This document shows, piece after piece, positions 10,901-24,500 of a DNA stretch of 64,000 nt. Location: the NCBI GenBank assembly GCA_036852015.1, contig JAANDG010000581.1:1-64000 (forward strand), read 5' to 3'. A model generated the notes under the pieces. That model worked only from the letters and a program-made list of their open reading frames with translations, had not been told where the DNA came from and did not search any database. The DNA is from Pelodera strongyloides (taxonomy: Eukaryota > Nematoda > Chromadorea > Rhabditida > Rhabditidae). How positions within the stretch are numbered: the stretch's first letter is position 1; every line of letters starts with the position of its first letter. Made by a program: the position numbers and the translations under genes.

Positions 10901-11669
10901 AGCGAAATCTCAGGGGTCAAAATGCTTATCACAATGTTTGTGATTCCAAGGGCACCCTGACTGTGAACTGAATTGAGTCTGATAAGACAGTGATTGGAAA
11001 TTTATTTGCTTACATTATTGTTTAGTGGAACCACGAGGCTTAGACAAAAAAAGTTTACTTTTGCGGCATTCGTGATTTTGAAGCGGAAACAAATGCGTGC
11101 ATAATATGTAAACACGGGTAGGAGCTCACAATCAAACATTGCTCTGATTCTAACAAACGGAACCGTTTCAAGCATGTGAATCTATCGGGGACGTTCTCTT
11201 TTTAAACAAAGGTTCGCATATCGAATGGTAATGGAGTCGTCACATTATTATTTGAAAGAGATGTTAAGTGAGAACTCGTCGACAATATCGACAAAAAAAG
11301 AAAAAGGGAATCCCAATTAATGTGATGATTGATTAAACCAGACAACTAAACTGTCACCGCAAGGGTCAATGCCTCGGAACAGGATGATTATGTGCTACTG
11401 GATATAAAAAGAAGCCAATAGCAATAAAAATTGGCCGGAAATACTTTTATTGTCTGATGTGGATGAACACTTACCTTTTCAATAATCGATGGCCAAGGAG
11501 CCGAATCTCTAGGATAGACCCTCGGGAAATAGTCCTGAATACTGGCGACCACTCTCAGATACAGGTGGGGAAGCTGTCCCCAGCTCTGACCCATGAAGAT
11601 CAACACAACTGTGGCCACAAAAGCACCAAGGATAGTGCCCAAGTAGATGGAAATAATCCACATAATCAT
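7960..11669 (-). CDS. Glycerol-3-phosphate acyltransferase, GPAT3/4 type (acl-4/acl-5-like)
   Basis: Twelve exons close in phase to 537 residues: 11,669-11,475, 10,956-10,867, 10,806-10,678, 10,128-10,007, 9,848-9,646, 9,563-9,430, 9,325-9,236, 9,065-8,950, 8,830-8,746, 8,669-8,530, 8,404-8,266 and 8,130-7,960. The family acylates glycerol-3-phosphate at the ER membrane, the first step of phospholipid and triacylglycerol synthesis. Hydrophobic segments lie near residues 2-30 and 66-90, with a further pair before the catalytic domain. The catalytic HX4D motif is NHLSPND (His253, Asp258). The glycerophosphate-binding block is FPEG at 329-332, followed by YCSNN. Other GPAT3/4-like stretches include NRPRRPG, GQKHSG, RFNDNFW and LASWAVV. 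The chosen ATG follows acceptor cacttgcag by 36 nt. Which C. elegans acl gene is orthologous cannot be decided by eye. Confidence 0.92.
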
Positions 11670-11719
11670 TTTATGTGCGGCAGAAAGCGTCAGACGTTTT
11701 TTCTTCTGCAAGTGAATAT

Positions 11720-14700
11720 ACCCTAAAAGACTACACTTTAGTTCTAGATCAGAAAAAAGAGCGAATCCGATTAAAACCGCAAAACGTGAACACGATTCCT
11801 GATAAGTCAACTCACATGAAGGGCCCGGGCTTATTCGGGAAACTATGTGTTGAAGTAAAAGAAATACTGATGCGTCCTGTTATTTACTTGAAACGTAAGA
11901 TGTATTTTTATATAAGATTGCATGTGGAAAATGAACAAAAATATTACATTGGCGAAAATATTGGTTGCCGCCGTTACATTAATCATATGGAAATGTTATG
12001 ACGGTTCACGAAAAGAGAAAAAAAATAGACGATCAGTACACAAGATCACAGAAAAGGAATTTAGGAACATCAGAATTTTAGGTTATATTTCTATGTCTGA
12101 GAAGGTGGAAAAATACGAGAAATTTGATGTTCGTATTAAGAAAAAATATTTAGAATGAGAACAGTTTTCCTATTTGGGCATGATTTGGTCGAGTGTTCTG
12201 ATACCAAGAGGGTTGAAAGGCATTTTGAAAGAGTCATTGAGGTTAGAGAGCGATGTAGAAGAAGACAGAGAAAGAGAGAGAAAGAGAGAGAGAGAGGGGA
12301 GAGAGGGAGAGAGAGAGAGATTTCTCGATCGCTGTGTAAACTACGTGATAGCCCAAAGAGACAGCGCACACCTTGACACGGCAATACCGGAGACGCAGAG
12401 GTAGAGATGTCCAGCCACACAAATAAATAGCACATGTCTATAGAGATTTAGACATTCTGAGAAAAATACACAAATACTTGGGCTCTCTAATCTTTGTTGT
12501 ACCAATTAACGAGTTCAAAAAAGCAGTTCGGACCCTTATGGTTAGTGTAGAGCAGATTTCGGAACATAAAAATTCTATTATTGAAGCTTATTTCATGTGT
12601 TTGGTCATGCAGAATACCTTTTTTGTAACCTGAAAGTTGTCTCAGAATTCCTGTGTTTTTTTATCTTGTGTTTACTTCTCTTTACTATTATTCTAACAAG
12701 TTGCAGAATTTCTGATCACAATAAGCTCCGAGAACAAACGTTGATTCCTGCTTCAATAAAGATCGGCCGAGTATAAACGGAGGGAATTCTAAAAGGGAAT
12801 GTTGATCATGCTCAGCGCACGAACCTCTCCGGTGTTGAATGGATCTCAATATGCAGCTAGTCCCTTTAAAGGAAAGTTAATGATAAAAACTAGTGATTTA
12901 ATTTTGACAATCTTACAGCGTCATAGAACTCTCCTTAGATTTTTTGGCGTTTTATGCGACGAATGCCTCTTTTCCACGACAAATATCTCGACATTATTGG
13001 AGTTTCATCTGTTTTTTCTATATCATAATGTCTTGTTTTGACTTGAAATTGCACTTGTGGACCAAAATAAAAATATATTTCGAAATGTAATCATGTGTTT
13101 CAAATTAAATTTCATTGCGTATTAAAGAAAAACACGATCATACGCAAACAGTGGAAAATACTGTTAAGTGTATATATTTTTGTTTTCTGCTATTTTCTGT
13201 GCTTTTTTTGGCGAAAGTATGAACATCGTGTACTGTTCGCGATATTTGCATTGAGCGCGAACTGTACACGTAGTAATAGTAGCGAATGCGCCATTACTTC
13301 GCATACGCTACCCTAAGAGGCAGAATTACAGCGACGAACGAAAAAAAAATGATTCTTGTATTGATCTTCATTAAATATGCATGCACTCTGAGCACGTCCC
13401 GAGAGGATAGTCGCTTGCTCAAAGAAATCACATATTACCTGGCTTATAAACATACACCTGTTTTCTTCAAGCCCTGTTCTTTGAGTACAACAACATTGTT
13501 TTCTTTTTACATTTTATACATAAATCGCTGGAATTATTGGAAAAAAGTGAGGGAAAACACGACGAAGCTGTTTAAATATCTTTACATAGAAAAATACAAG
13601 GATGTAATCTCGTTATGGGATAGCGTAGCATGATGAATGTGCTAAATTATCATGTGAAGAATGCAACAAATTTAATAACAGCATATGGGCAGTATGTTCC
13701 TATATCAGAAACAAACTCTATTCCGGAATTTCGACTATAAATAGGGTTTTCATAAAAACGTTCAACAAATTGAGGGATAGAGAAGGGATCAGATCGCACA
13801 AAAAGCATTTCACACAGGCTGGAAACACAGCTTCGCAGATAGGATTGCATGCATTCTAACTAACGAACCTACCGAACAAAAAAAAAACAAACAAGCAAAT
13901 TTTCTGGAAAAAACAGAGCAATATAGCCGGCACTAATGTAAAAGCACAGGAGAACATAATTTCAGTATGAATTTGTACGCGAACTTAGGTAATCAAATAT
14001 ATGTCACAAAAATAAAGAACACCCGCAAGTTTATCTCAAAATAACTGTTTAAATATATTGACACTGATGAGGTACATAATTCAACGATCCTATGATACGA
14101 ATGCACGGGTATAAGATTATTTCTTAAATCAATATGCTGAAATTTCTCAGATTCTGTCAACGAGTCATGCGAATACGACCAAAACACATTTTTATTGTTC
14201 TGGTATGGTGACATGTGCTTCGCAGTTTTAGAATATAACTCTTTTTATGAAACTTTCAGCATATCGAATACTTTGTGAACCTCATCCTTCGATACGATTC
14301 AGAAATATACATCGCTTAACTTCGTTTAGAGTATCTTAAATACACATAAATTTGGCAATACACAAAGAATTGGTAACAAAGAATTGGTGTGGAGAATGTC
14401 TCTGAAGATTTTTCAACCAAGTATTTTCTTCTTCAATAAGAAGCGGTGCACTGAATTTCAATGGTTTGGCTGTGCTGATTTTGACAGTTTTCTTTAAAGT
14501 CAACGGTTGTACATAAACCATAATAACATAACATAAAAAGCTAATAAAATATCTGAACTTGCAAAACTTCGCATAGAGTTTGATTCCTTACGCTTTGTGA
14601 CGGGCAAATTCAAATCACACAGCTACCATCACGGATAGTCGCTACAGGTCGGCAGGAAGAGACTGTTGTCACACGTTGCAAGTGGCGATGAATCCCAAAT

Positions 14701-15023
14701 AGACGAGTTGAAGGGCGGAGAATCACATCGATTCCTGCAATCAATGCCTCAGTTAGATGGGATCGACGATGTCAGTACAGACTTATGCATAGTAAGAAAT
14801 AATGTGTTCTCATATTTTGCACAACCAAAAAGAAGAAACCTACAAATCCCCGAGCACGTAAGATGAGAGGGTTGTTGCCGGTGGGTAGCTGTGAAAGTTT
14901 TCAAAGTCATCCGAGAGCACGCCGTTAGTTGGCGGTGCACGCGACCTAAACATGAGATGAAGGGTGTGATTCAATGAGCGAGCCTCTATTGTTTGATATT
15001 CTCTTTGTAATTAAGTGAGTACA
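11720..15023. other. Intergenic region, no gene supported
   Basis: Upstream side of the acyltransferase and downstream side of the nuclear receptor, both on the minus strand. Several 60-115-codon open frames exist (for example 13,286-13,633 plus and 14,336-14,521 minus). None has good flanking splice sites or a recognisable domain. Apart from the GA-rich tract at 12,258-12,320, no repeat stands out. Confidence 0.5.
12258..12320. repeat. GA-rich microsatellite
   Basis: An imperfect (GA)n / (GAAA)n purine tract of about 60 bp. It produces long spurious open frames of alternating Arg-Glu on the plus strand and Ser-Leu on the minus strand. It lies about 0.6 kb upstream of the acyltransferase start. 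Confidence 0.9.
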
Positions 15024-18000
15024 TCATTGGACATACACTTGGATGTTGTTGGCTCCTTGTTGATGATAGGGTTGAGTGAGGCAAGCTGGAACAAGGGGTT
15101 CTTGATGCGAACGATAATTCTCCGCCCCGACGCCAAGACAAACCGGCGGCCCTGAGACTGAAGCTGTCGAAGTGGACTGTACCGTATCTGAATATCGATT
15201 ACTATCTGAATAGCGGAATTCCAGATAAATTGTTAGTTCAATGTGACCATAATACGCTAAGAAGGCAACAAACTGTATGTAGCAGTTAGTTTGTGCAACA
15301 AAAAAATGCATAAGAAAATATTATCAACATTTTCTAATAATCTATTTCATTTATGTGTTTTTGTACATTTTATTGTGGAGTGCATATTCGTGATGTGCTA
15401 TGTAGAAATAGTAGCTGTGCTTTGAAAAACCTTATTCCTCACTTCCCTCTCTCTCTTTATTTTCTCGCTCATGCTCTCTAATACTGTCTCCATTCTATTC
15501 TCCAAAAACCGCATCACACCCAATCATGCAGAAAATGTTAAGGAAGCAATTACCGGATGAGGATTCCGTACATTTTTGTTCATCAGTGTCCGACAGTATC
15601 AATTCTTCCATCAAATTGTCAAGTCGCGCAACACCGGACAGTTTTGTCGCCATTACATCTTCCGACAGGGAATTGGCAATTGACTGCAATTGGAAACATC
15701 AAAGATAGTCATAACCACTAAGTTTTAGAGAGAAAGTCACTACTATATCGGTGAAGTCTAAAAAAAGAGCGTTGGGAATGGGGCATGCAACAGTCCATGG
15801 TGACTGACCTGAAGAGGGGACAGTATGAAGAATGTCAGATCTCCGAGTCTGTTTGGATCCTCTGGATATTTCTCCCACATATAGTTCTGCAAAGCTCTGA
15901 AGATCTTCCTCCTCGTTTGTAAGACGGAAACGACTGAATCGTTTGTGAGCCCCTTGGCAACTGAAATTTGTCTTTTTATGTGGTTTGTATGAAGATTATA
16001 GCATTCTGGCAAAGAAAGAAGCGCCCAATAAAGCTAATTATTAGTTTGTAGGAATGCGAAGACCAAATCGCTCACCTGGATTGAACAAAACACATGCTTT
16101 CATAGCCACAAACTCGACGTCGTCCATCTTAAGGAATCGCATTGGAGCAACCAGCTGGTCCATCACACGTTCGCAGTCTCGGCCGTAGAAATCGCTGAAG
16201 AAATACAACATTTTGAAAGAATACATACTGTTGATCGTGAGATCGCCACATTACCATGCTCATGGACTGGTCACGCGAGAAGAACGAGAAGAACAACAAT
16301 AAAACTCCATACTGATAATATAAAAATAAGTATTAAGTTAGGCTTCCGTGTAGGCAAAGATCTAACCTCCTTGTCCTCGGAATAAAGCTGTCGTTGATTA
16401 GTTTCAGTGAATCAGTTGCATGAATTGATCTGTAGGACACGCAAAGAACCACATGTTGTGCTGCGAAGTTCTTCAGCAGGGATGTCTAGAAATTAATTGG
16501 ACAATATGTGGACGGTTGCGCTTACGTAATATATCAATGCGAATTCAAAAAAGTGTTCACCACTTAGAGAGGAAGTGGTTGTTGAGTGAGGAACGGTAGA
16601 TAATTAAACGAATCGACTTTAAAGTGCCTACCTGGTCTTCAGTTGACAGTGCTGCAAACGGAGGCAAGGTCTTCGCCCATTCGATGACAAGTAGAAGTTG
16701 GCTGTGAATACTGGAGAAGATGTCATTCACAGTGGCTGTTCTTTCAGCCACATTTGCGTGAACCTAATAATGTAACTCGTAAAAAATGAAACCATTTCTT
16801 TTCGTCTCTCCACTGTTTATTTTATTGTGTTATCAAATGAACCTATAATTACTTTTTTTTTACTTATAAATGCTCATTTTTGTCCCATCTAAATTACTGT
16901 AATTTAGAAATACGCATATTTATAAAATGTAGATAATCCAAATGCAGAGTTATAACCCACCGGATCGGGTTTCGTTGTGTACTGGGCGGACCCTGTTTGT
17001 TTCACTACGGTATCTCTCAAACTTTGGATTGTCCTTTCGGAAGTAATCAACGATTCGAGAAGGTACTGAACAGTCACACTTATAGATATGCAACGTTTCA
17101 CCACCATTATGTTCCTTCCTGCAGGAAAAATCCAAACATTCGCACGCTCTGTATCTAGAAGCACAGCCACAAAAAAGCGGCCAGCGACCACACAATGCTG
17201 TTTTCTGAGATTCCTTCTTATCACTTTCTCGGATTCATTTTCGGCTTTTATCACTAATTCATCTCCAGTCTGATAAAGATGTTTTGCAAGTGAATCAATG
17301 CCAAGAAACATACAGACATACGCGTTTTTTTTGCAAAGCGTTATCGTTGGTGTACATATTTTAACTTTTCAATACTGTTTCAGCACGTTTGTCAAGTAAA
17401 ATGGGAAAGAAAAATGTACACGAACCTCTGGATTATCCCATGGACAAGCATTTTCTTGCTTGATTTCTGGACTGGGACCTTTTGAGGATGGTTCCTGCAA
17501 AGAAAACAGTATTGAACAGTACCTATATCATTATGATGTATTATACATTCAATAACTTCACAAAAAAATGCAGTTTGTGAACAGGAGAGAAAGAAAGTGT
17601 CGAGTACGATTGCTTTTTGTGATCTTACATCGAAGGATGGTCGCTTTATTGTATTCGTCGTTGATCTCGACGTAGATGGCAGAGCATTCTGAGAAAGAGC
17701 GCGCACTCTTTTTCCAATCACGTCCCTTTCGTTTTGAACGGCTGAAAAGGGTGTATTTTGCCCAAAGCATTGGGAACATTCGGTCAAAATTTTAGAAATA
17801 CCTAAATCTGAAACAAAAAGAAAGAGGGAAACAGGGCCCCACCGTCAATCTTCATTCCCGCATTGATACACTGGGTATAGCGACAAAATCGGCATACAGC
17901 TCGGTTATCTGAAATAAACCACTAAGCTTTACTTCAGATGATGGTACAAAAAAATTGTTTAACACAAGAGACATAGTGCTTTATCATGATAAACAAAAAA

Positions 18001-18558
18001 ATACGTGGGTGGCTCTCTACGAATTCAGTGCATTCATTGATTCTGCATGCGTTGGATGAATTAGACAACTCACGTTTGTCAATAACGCACGCTTCTTGGA
18101 ATCTGCACAAGTATTTGTAGCCGCGGCGGATTGTTCGTCGAAAGAAACCTGGAACATGTGAATGATGATTAAAAGTTGTTTTGTTTTGCAGGAAGTTACG
18201 AAAGCTAAATAAATACGCTGAATTAGAAGCTTCAGTGTAACTTGTAGATCCAGATTTCCCTGCATGTGATTGGTTTATACAACAGGAACGTAATTTCGTT
18301 AACAATCTTGACCTTTGCATCCATTGCAGGCTATTGCGCCGTAATGTCTACCGGTTGCTAAATCTCCACAAACTGTACACAAGAGTTCAGTTGACGGTTT
18401 CTCTTCCCGCAGTTCTGAAACGAAAGAAAGATGTTGCGTGAAGTTGAAAGGATCTTAATAAGTAATATGTGCACATGTCCGAAGGAATATGGGAGCTAAC
18501 CATTGTACTGAGCACTAGTGGCTGGGTCATCCAGATCGAACGACGATGCGACATTCAT
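15024..18558 (-). CDS. Nuclear hormone receptor (C4 zinc finger plus ligand-binding domain)
   Basis: Thirteen exons close in phase to 467 residues: 18,558-18,501, 18,414-18,313, 18,148-18,074, 17,908-17,843, 17,741-17,629, 17,494-17,426, 17,065-16,961, 16,763-16,632, 16,485-16,367, 16,194-16,076, 15,960-15,809, 15,683-15,554 and 15,187-15,024. The DNA-binding domain begins at Cys32. Finger I is CX2CX13CX2C with P-box CNGCKG, then [14 protein letters not shown]. Finger II is CX5CX9CX2C, followed by GMKIDAVQNERD. The ligand-binding domain starts near residue 162 ([17 protein letters not shown]) and holds the signature [19 protein letters not shown]. An AF-2-like helix, LMEELIL, lies near residue 393. 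It is a ligand-regulated transcription factor of the expanded nematode, HNF4-derived class; the orthologue was not identified. ATG follows acceptor gtatttag by 2 nt. The donor after NPE (gttcgt) is the weakest junction. Confidence 0.92.
15495..15683 (-). CDS. Alternative terminal exon of the nuclear receptor (read-through form)
   Basis: If the donor at 15,553 (G|GTAATT) is not used, the AF-2 exon runs on for 21 codons ([18 protein letters not shown]) to TAG at 15,495-15,497. A perfect AATAAA on the minus strand follows at 15,456-15,461, only about 35 nt away. This favours a real composite terminal exon rather than a chance frame. The spliced form instead ends with the exon 15,187-15,024, rich in Ser, Pro and Gln. 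Both forms retain LMEELIL and differ only beyond it. Confidence 0.5.
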   Translation of the reverse strand, partial: SIANSLSEDVMATKLSGVARLDNLMEELILSDTDEQKCTESSSGNCFLNIFCMIGCDAVFGE

Positions 18559-18559
18559 A

Positions 18560-21500
18560 CCTAAATACTTCACGTTAATACGTTAAACTTAGTGAACAGG
18601 GGAAAACGGTGAGATGAAGAGAATGCGCGACACAATTTTGTCCTGATAAAAAGCTGTATTCAACAGGGCATGGTTTGGAGCATTTTACAATAAATAATAG
18701 AGGTTTCTGATTTTAAGAAAATTTCGATTACGCCATTCTAGGTGTTTTTATTAACACAAAATGCATATTTCTATATCAAAAGTAAATGGAAAACGCAATT
18801 ACACTTATTTGCGTGAGAACGGCGTTTTAACACCATAAACTAATACAATTTAACGTGTTCGATACTAAAAAACGCCAAATTTGGCCGTGAAAATTCAGCC
18901 TGAGAAAGCATGTGGACGAAAAAGAAATTAGGAACATTAGTGTGCTAAAATATGGACGATCAAATCTAATAATGACGTAGCAGTGCTGAGGACGCGAATA
19001 ATGAATGCAAGAAACTAAATCGATAAACCTCAGATAGTTGTGGCACTGTAAATAGGACAAGTATATAATAATGAAAACGATAAACTGATAAGAACACATT
19101 ACGCGTCGTAGCCCAAAGTGCTCAACTTTCCATTTCCTTTTCACGAGTTTTTGTGCTGACAAAATGGGTTAGGCTTTTGGATGCTTGTCAAATGGGGGAG
19201 GATATGTGTGCAGAAAAACTATGAATAATCCTTCAAATAATCACGTGAGGTAATAACTGGATAAAATCTCACTTCATAAATTATACACTTCGAAAAGAAA
19301 AAAAGTGGTTCGTCGGATTTGGCATAACGAGGACTGATCCTGTTTACTAGAAGTCATATACCAAACACTGAAGACACCAAGCATATGGAATTAGTAAAAC
19401 AAGTGAAACGAAGAAATCTTGAATTTGATGACGTACTTAAAAAACGTGCAGTGGTAATAAACAATATGTTTGATTACGCACCAAACTAGAATAGAGGGCA
19501 AACGGTTAAAGTGTAGCTATCTAGCGTGGGAACCGCTGCTTTTCTGGAAAGAAGCCAACCCTTGCAATGTGACCTAAACAAAGGACTTTTCATTTCACTC
19601 AGGGCGCCAAATTAATTTAGCCAGGGATTTTGGTTGGGGAAAATGCCCGAACATGTCAGTTAAGTATTGCATTGCGCTTATTTCCGTTTTGTTTGGGTAC
19701 AAATAAAAGTATCTGAGGCAAATATTCGTTCGTATTGGGAAAGGTAAGAAGTAAGAAGCGTCCAAACCTACGAGGTGTTAAAATGTTTTCGATAATTCTA
19801 GATTGGCATCTGGAGTTTAAATCTAGACCAGGTCAGTTCCCAAAGGAAGAAAGTGAAGGAGATTCGGCTAGCAACCAAGGTATCCTAGGAATTCCATTTC
19901 TTCGTGAAATTTCTTTTATTTTCGGGAAAAATAATACTGCATTAATTTACTGTGAATGATTTGCCGAATTCGTACTTGCATTCCCTTGGTGCTGTTTTTT
20001 CTTTAGCTTCATTAAGCGTAAGTCGATTATTGATTTATGACTAAAGTGTACGCTTTTAAAGTATAAAATGGGCGACGGGCAAGAAATTAGCTTGAACTGA
20101 TGTTTTATGACGAATTAATCGTTGTCGGAAGTCTGAAAGAGACTATCGGCCAGTTCAACAGAAAACTGATTGGAAGAAATGACCCTTTCAGTGGGCCACA
20201 TACATTGTCATCTCTCTGGCAGAACGTCGAGGAAAAGTATTTGCGAAACGTGACGTTGATTAATGGGCACTTCATGATAAGTCCACAGAAAAAAAACAAT
20301 ACTATTGTAAAAAGAGCGAGAGAGAAAGAAGACAAGAAAAAAACCATATCCACTAACATGCACCCGGCGAGATTTTGAAAATTCAGATCTTTTAAAATAA
20401 AATGTTCATTCCACGGCCGAGATGAGTAGAATAGACAGGGAAGAAATTAAGCACGTCAACACGTACAATAGTATGGCTGCGCAATTTACGTCACTCATCG
20501 TAAATGTCAACTCATATTCATCAGACCTAGCTAGATGTCCATCGAAGATAAAAAAGGTCTTGTTCTGAGTTCAGAGTTCGAAACAACCTCTAATTAGCTA
20601 AGTTACATGAGCTCGAAAATAGTCTTTTCAGCCTAAGTCACTTAACTACAGTGCTACAAATATCTTCAAATGAACACGATATAAAGTACGCGCAACTAAA
20701 TGGAGTATTTCACTATACCTAGTCTCTGCATATATAGGAGACTGCAACCACAAGCAATGATAACAATAAACTTAAAATGCCAAGAGAATTTTGTGGTGCC
20801 ACTGAATTTCTCAAACAAATGGTGTTCCTTGGATATTCAGTTGAATTTGTGTATTTGTTTGTTCTGCTTTCATCAAAGGGTCACTGATGATCGACACAAT
20901 AATGCGGTTTGATAAGATAGCCTTGCCAGACCTTGAAGGACGAGGATTTGACAGAACGGGACTGATTTTTGCGAGCAATTTGCAGATTGTCTTCAACACG
21001 TAAATGAGCAAAATATCTCGGGGTTTTTTCTTGTAAGGGAGATATTAGCAGACGGGAATTTCGAAAGGAACTGCATTGGTGTGACTCAATTAGTTTACTT
21101 CATTTAAACCGATAAACAAGCAAATAGAGTTATTGTTAGCAAGAAACTAAAACGATGGGAAAACAACACCATCATAATGGTAACAGTCAGAAAATGAACA
21201 ATACGTTGCAGGAGGTGTCACAGAACGATCAATGAAGGGTGTGTCATGGCTACAATTGACCAATTAGCAGGAAATAATAATCAATTATATAATGATTAGT
21301 TTACGAATTAAAGTTCGAGAAGAATTCACGTAATAAGGTATGAAAAAAACGAAAGCCAGACAATCAGGTAATAAAATAATCACAACGTACACAAAAAGAA
21401 AATTAGATTATATAAGGTTTTGAAATACACAAAATGCTTAAAATATACAACATTCAGCCTGATAGAAAACATTACATGTGGCCACCAGCCAATTCAATTT

Positions 21501-24500
21501 TTTTACCTAAGGATCCGTAACGCATTTGTACAGAAAAATGTAACTTAGCTTTTACCATGGAAATTATGAATTGGTCTCTAGAGTGGTGGAAATGAACTGA
21601 AGACGTTGCACGCAAACGCAAGGTCAAAGACGTGTTTAGCTAATTGAACAATTGTTTTGCAAATACGCGTTGCAATAGAACTCGGCGTGCACTCTATACC
21701 ACTTTTACAGCGGCGGTCAAATGCGTAGCCGGGCCGAAGACACTGCGCAAATCTGCGAGGAATTAGTGCAGCAGACTCTCTATAGACTATTGATTTCGGG
21801 AGCGGACAGTGATTGCAACAGTATTGACAAAAGACAGGGCTCGCCATGGAAGTTCTTGCTAAAAAAATCAAGGTGTATGTGAATTATGCTAAATTTTTAT
21901 GAGATTATAATAATTTGAAGCAATTCAGTAGCAAATGTCCATTGTTTTGATCTGCTTGTCTATCTTTTGTCCTGCGGAGCCGATATACTCGGAGATTGCT
22001 GACCATATGTGTCCGAAATCGGGGAGGAGAACTGAGACGCTCAGAATGATATTGAAAGATGTGAACAGTCTTACATGAAACATTCTTACATGAGAAAATG
22101 ATTAGAAGGATATGTTCACACTATCGCTAGCTCCCCTTTCTATTTTTCTCGGTTTCCAAACAGCTTTCAGGGGCAGCGAAAGCGGCTGCCCGAGACAAAC
22201 ATTTTGATCTTTTCAAAAAACGAAGCGTAGCCGCCCATAAAAACAGAACAAATGCGCCTTCTCAGCGTAATAAACTCGGAACAAAAGTATGAAAAGCAAT
22301 AATGATTGATCCTATAGTCATTTCCTTCGCGGAAGCATATATCTGATAACTAGAGTGAAGTAAATGGAGCATTGCAAGTAAAGAGCTGAAGTGCAATTTT
22401 TTCTGTGTTTGTGAGTCTTCTGTCGTCATCAATCGCCACAAAAACCTATTGATCTGTGGAATGGGAACGGATAGGAAGAGACCAGTGCTTGGCAAAGCGC
22501 CATCTTGTGCAAAAGAGCTTTTGATCCACGGACTCGAGCTCGAGCAAAACAGTAGCTGGTTTAGTAGCTGTATCAAGAGGGAAGGGAATAGCTACAGCAT
22601 TAGGACAACAATCGGGAGATAGTGTATTATTGTGCCTGTCTTATCTGTAAAATAGCGAACACGTTGCAGAGCGCTGTGTCGGTCATAAACTACGAACAGC
22701 ACTACGTATAATGTAGTGTGCACGGCCGCTATGGAACGAAAACGGTTCAAGAACTTCTCTTTCGGTTGATTATTATTTACCTCATTAAATGTATGAAACA
22801 AAGGTTATGAAATGCTTGTGTAATTATCGCAAAAGAGGTCATGAATTACGTAAATTATATTATTACAAAGCTTAAATGTTACTGTTCGAAGAATTGTTAT
22901 GTTACCACAAGTATGTAGGCCGAGTTCATTGCGAGGTACTCCGCTTACTGGACAATGGAGCATAGATACCATAGTTGACACATAGAGATACTTTAAAATA
23001 CACCGGTGACCGTCTTGGCTTCCTTTGCTGTTTTTATTCACATCAGTTCTTTGCCCCGGAAACCCTATCACAAGAAGCAAAGCAGGTCGGACAAAGTACA
23101 ACCCTGAGAGGTGATCATTCTCTGAAGCCCCGGTTAGCTCTTTTCTTGTTCTATCACCTTGCTGCTGTCAGATGATCTCCTTTAATACAGTGATGTCTGG
23201 CAATTGCTGTGTATACTTTCTCTTCAGGTATAAGTACTCCCTCTGTCCCAAATATCTTAACTCTCTCATGAGATTGGCGATTTGACATGTACGTAATTCG
23301 ACGCGTAGCAGAACCCTACCTGGTCAACGAACACTTTTCAGACACACTAAAAGCATAACGATGCAGGAATTCCAGTGATTCATCTACTATTCGACTTTTG
23401 AGTATCAAACAAATGGGATCGCTTTGGCAATGTCTCGAAAATGCATCCTTTTATTCTCGGATGGCTGTTGCTTTTGAATGTAATAGTGATACGTGCTGCT
23501 CGATGACATCGAACTAATGCCCTGCAAGAATATTTTACATTGCAGTCGCACAGAATTCGGACATTTCTAAAATAGCAGCATCTAAGTTACACTTTGATGA
23601 TGTAGTTCCAGTATCAAGTCTCACAACACGATGACGTTAACGGTTAACATTTTAGTATGCGTCTAACCTTTAAGGAAGACAAAATAGTTGTTTAATTTGT
23701 TGGAGAAGGGATGGCGTCGAAGACGGCTGCGTGGCAGGTTGTCACCCTATTGCTTTACGTTCAATCCACCCCCAACCAATACCGCCTACTTAAGAGTTAA
23801 CTTCGGAAGGTGGGAAGACACAACGAAGAACGCAAAATTACAGCTGCTCCGTCTAGCGCTTGGTGGTACGGGTAATTTAACCGAAAATGTACCCTGATTT
23901 CAGCACATTATGGCCTCACACTCAGTGTAGAATCCTGAGAGCAAGCAACAAATCACTAATAAGACAAAAAGCGAGAATAGAATATTGAGCAAACATACAC
24001 CGCTCATCAGCCTCTCTTTTTATAACTGAAAGAATATATCCTTTCACTGTACACTCTGATTGTTTGAAAGTGCGTTGATGTTTACTTTTTAGATTTTGGA
24101 TTGCGGCGTTCCCTAATAATAAACTGCTATTATTTACTTCGTTCCAAAATGCTCAACAGATTAGCCAAATACCTCCCACGGGCCTTTATTTATTCAGCAA
24201 AAAGAAGTCCAACATATAGAAAATTAGGACAGATTTCTCTTTCTCTGTTCGCTTTTTAAGCGAATATCGCCCTGGCGATCATGGCCAATTGCCTCTTTTT
24301 CACGCTCCTCAAAACACATACATATAGTTTACGACGGAAGAGAGTGATCACAACCTAGCATTCAGCTGAAATGCCCTGCCGTTCAGCATACTGTTAGGCC
24401 ATCTACATTCTAGAACCATGCTCACGAAATATTGCACTTGATAAAAATCACATGTATTATGGTCCAGAACTCCCTGAGCACCATTCCATATATAAAGATC

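Noticed and set aside
12155..12435. Overlapping ORFs on both strands around the GA tract
   Set aside because: Simple-sequence purine tracts give long spurious frames; no splice signals or domain.
16950..17311. Long open frames between receptor exons at 17,066-17,425
   Set aside because: They lie in an intron of the receptor model. The exons at 17,426-17,494 and 16,961-17,065 join in phase without them, and the extra sequence interrupts the expected hinge-to-LBD transition.
20100..20378. A 92-codon plus-strand ORF with a basic tail
   Set aside because: Open in both directions over the same interval, no homologue recognised and no splice-site context.
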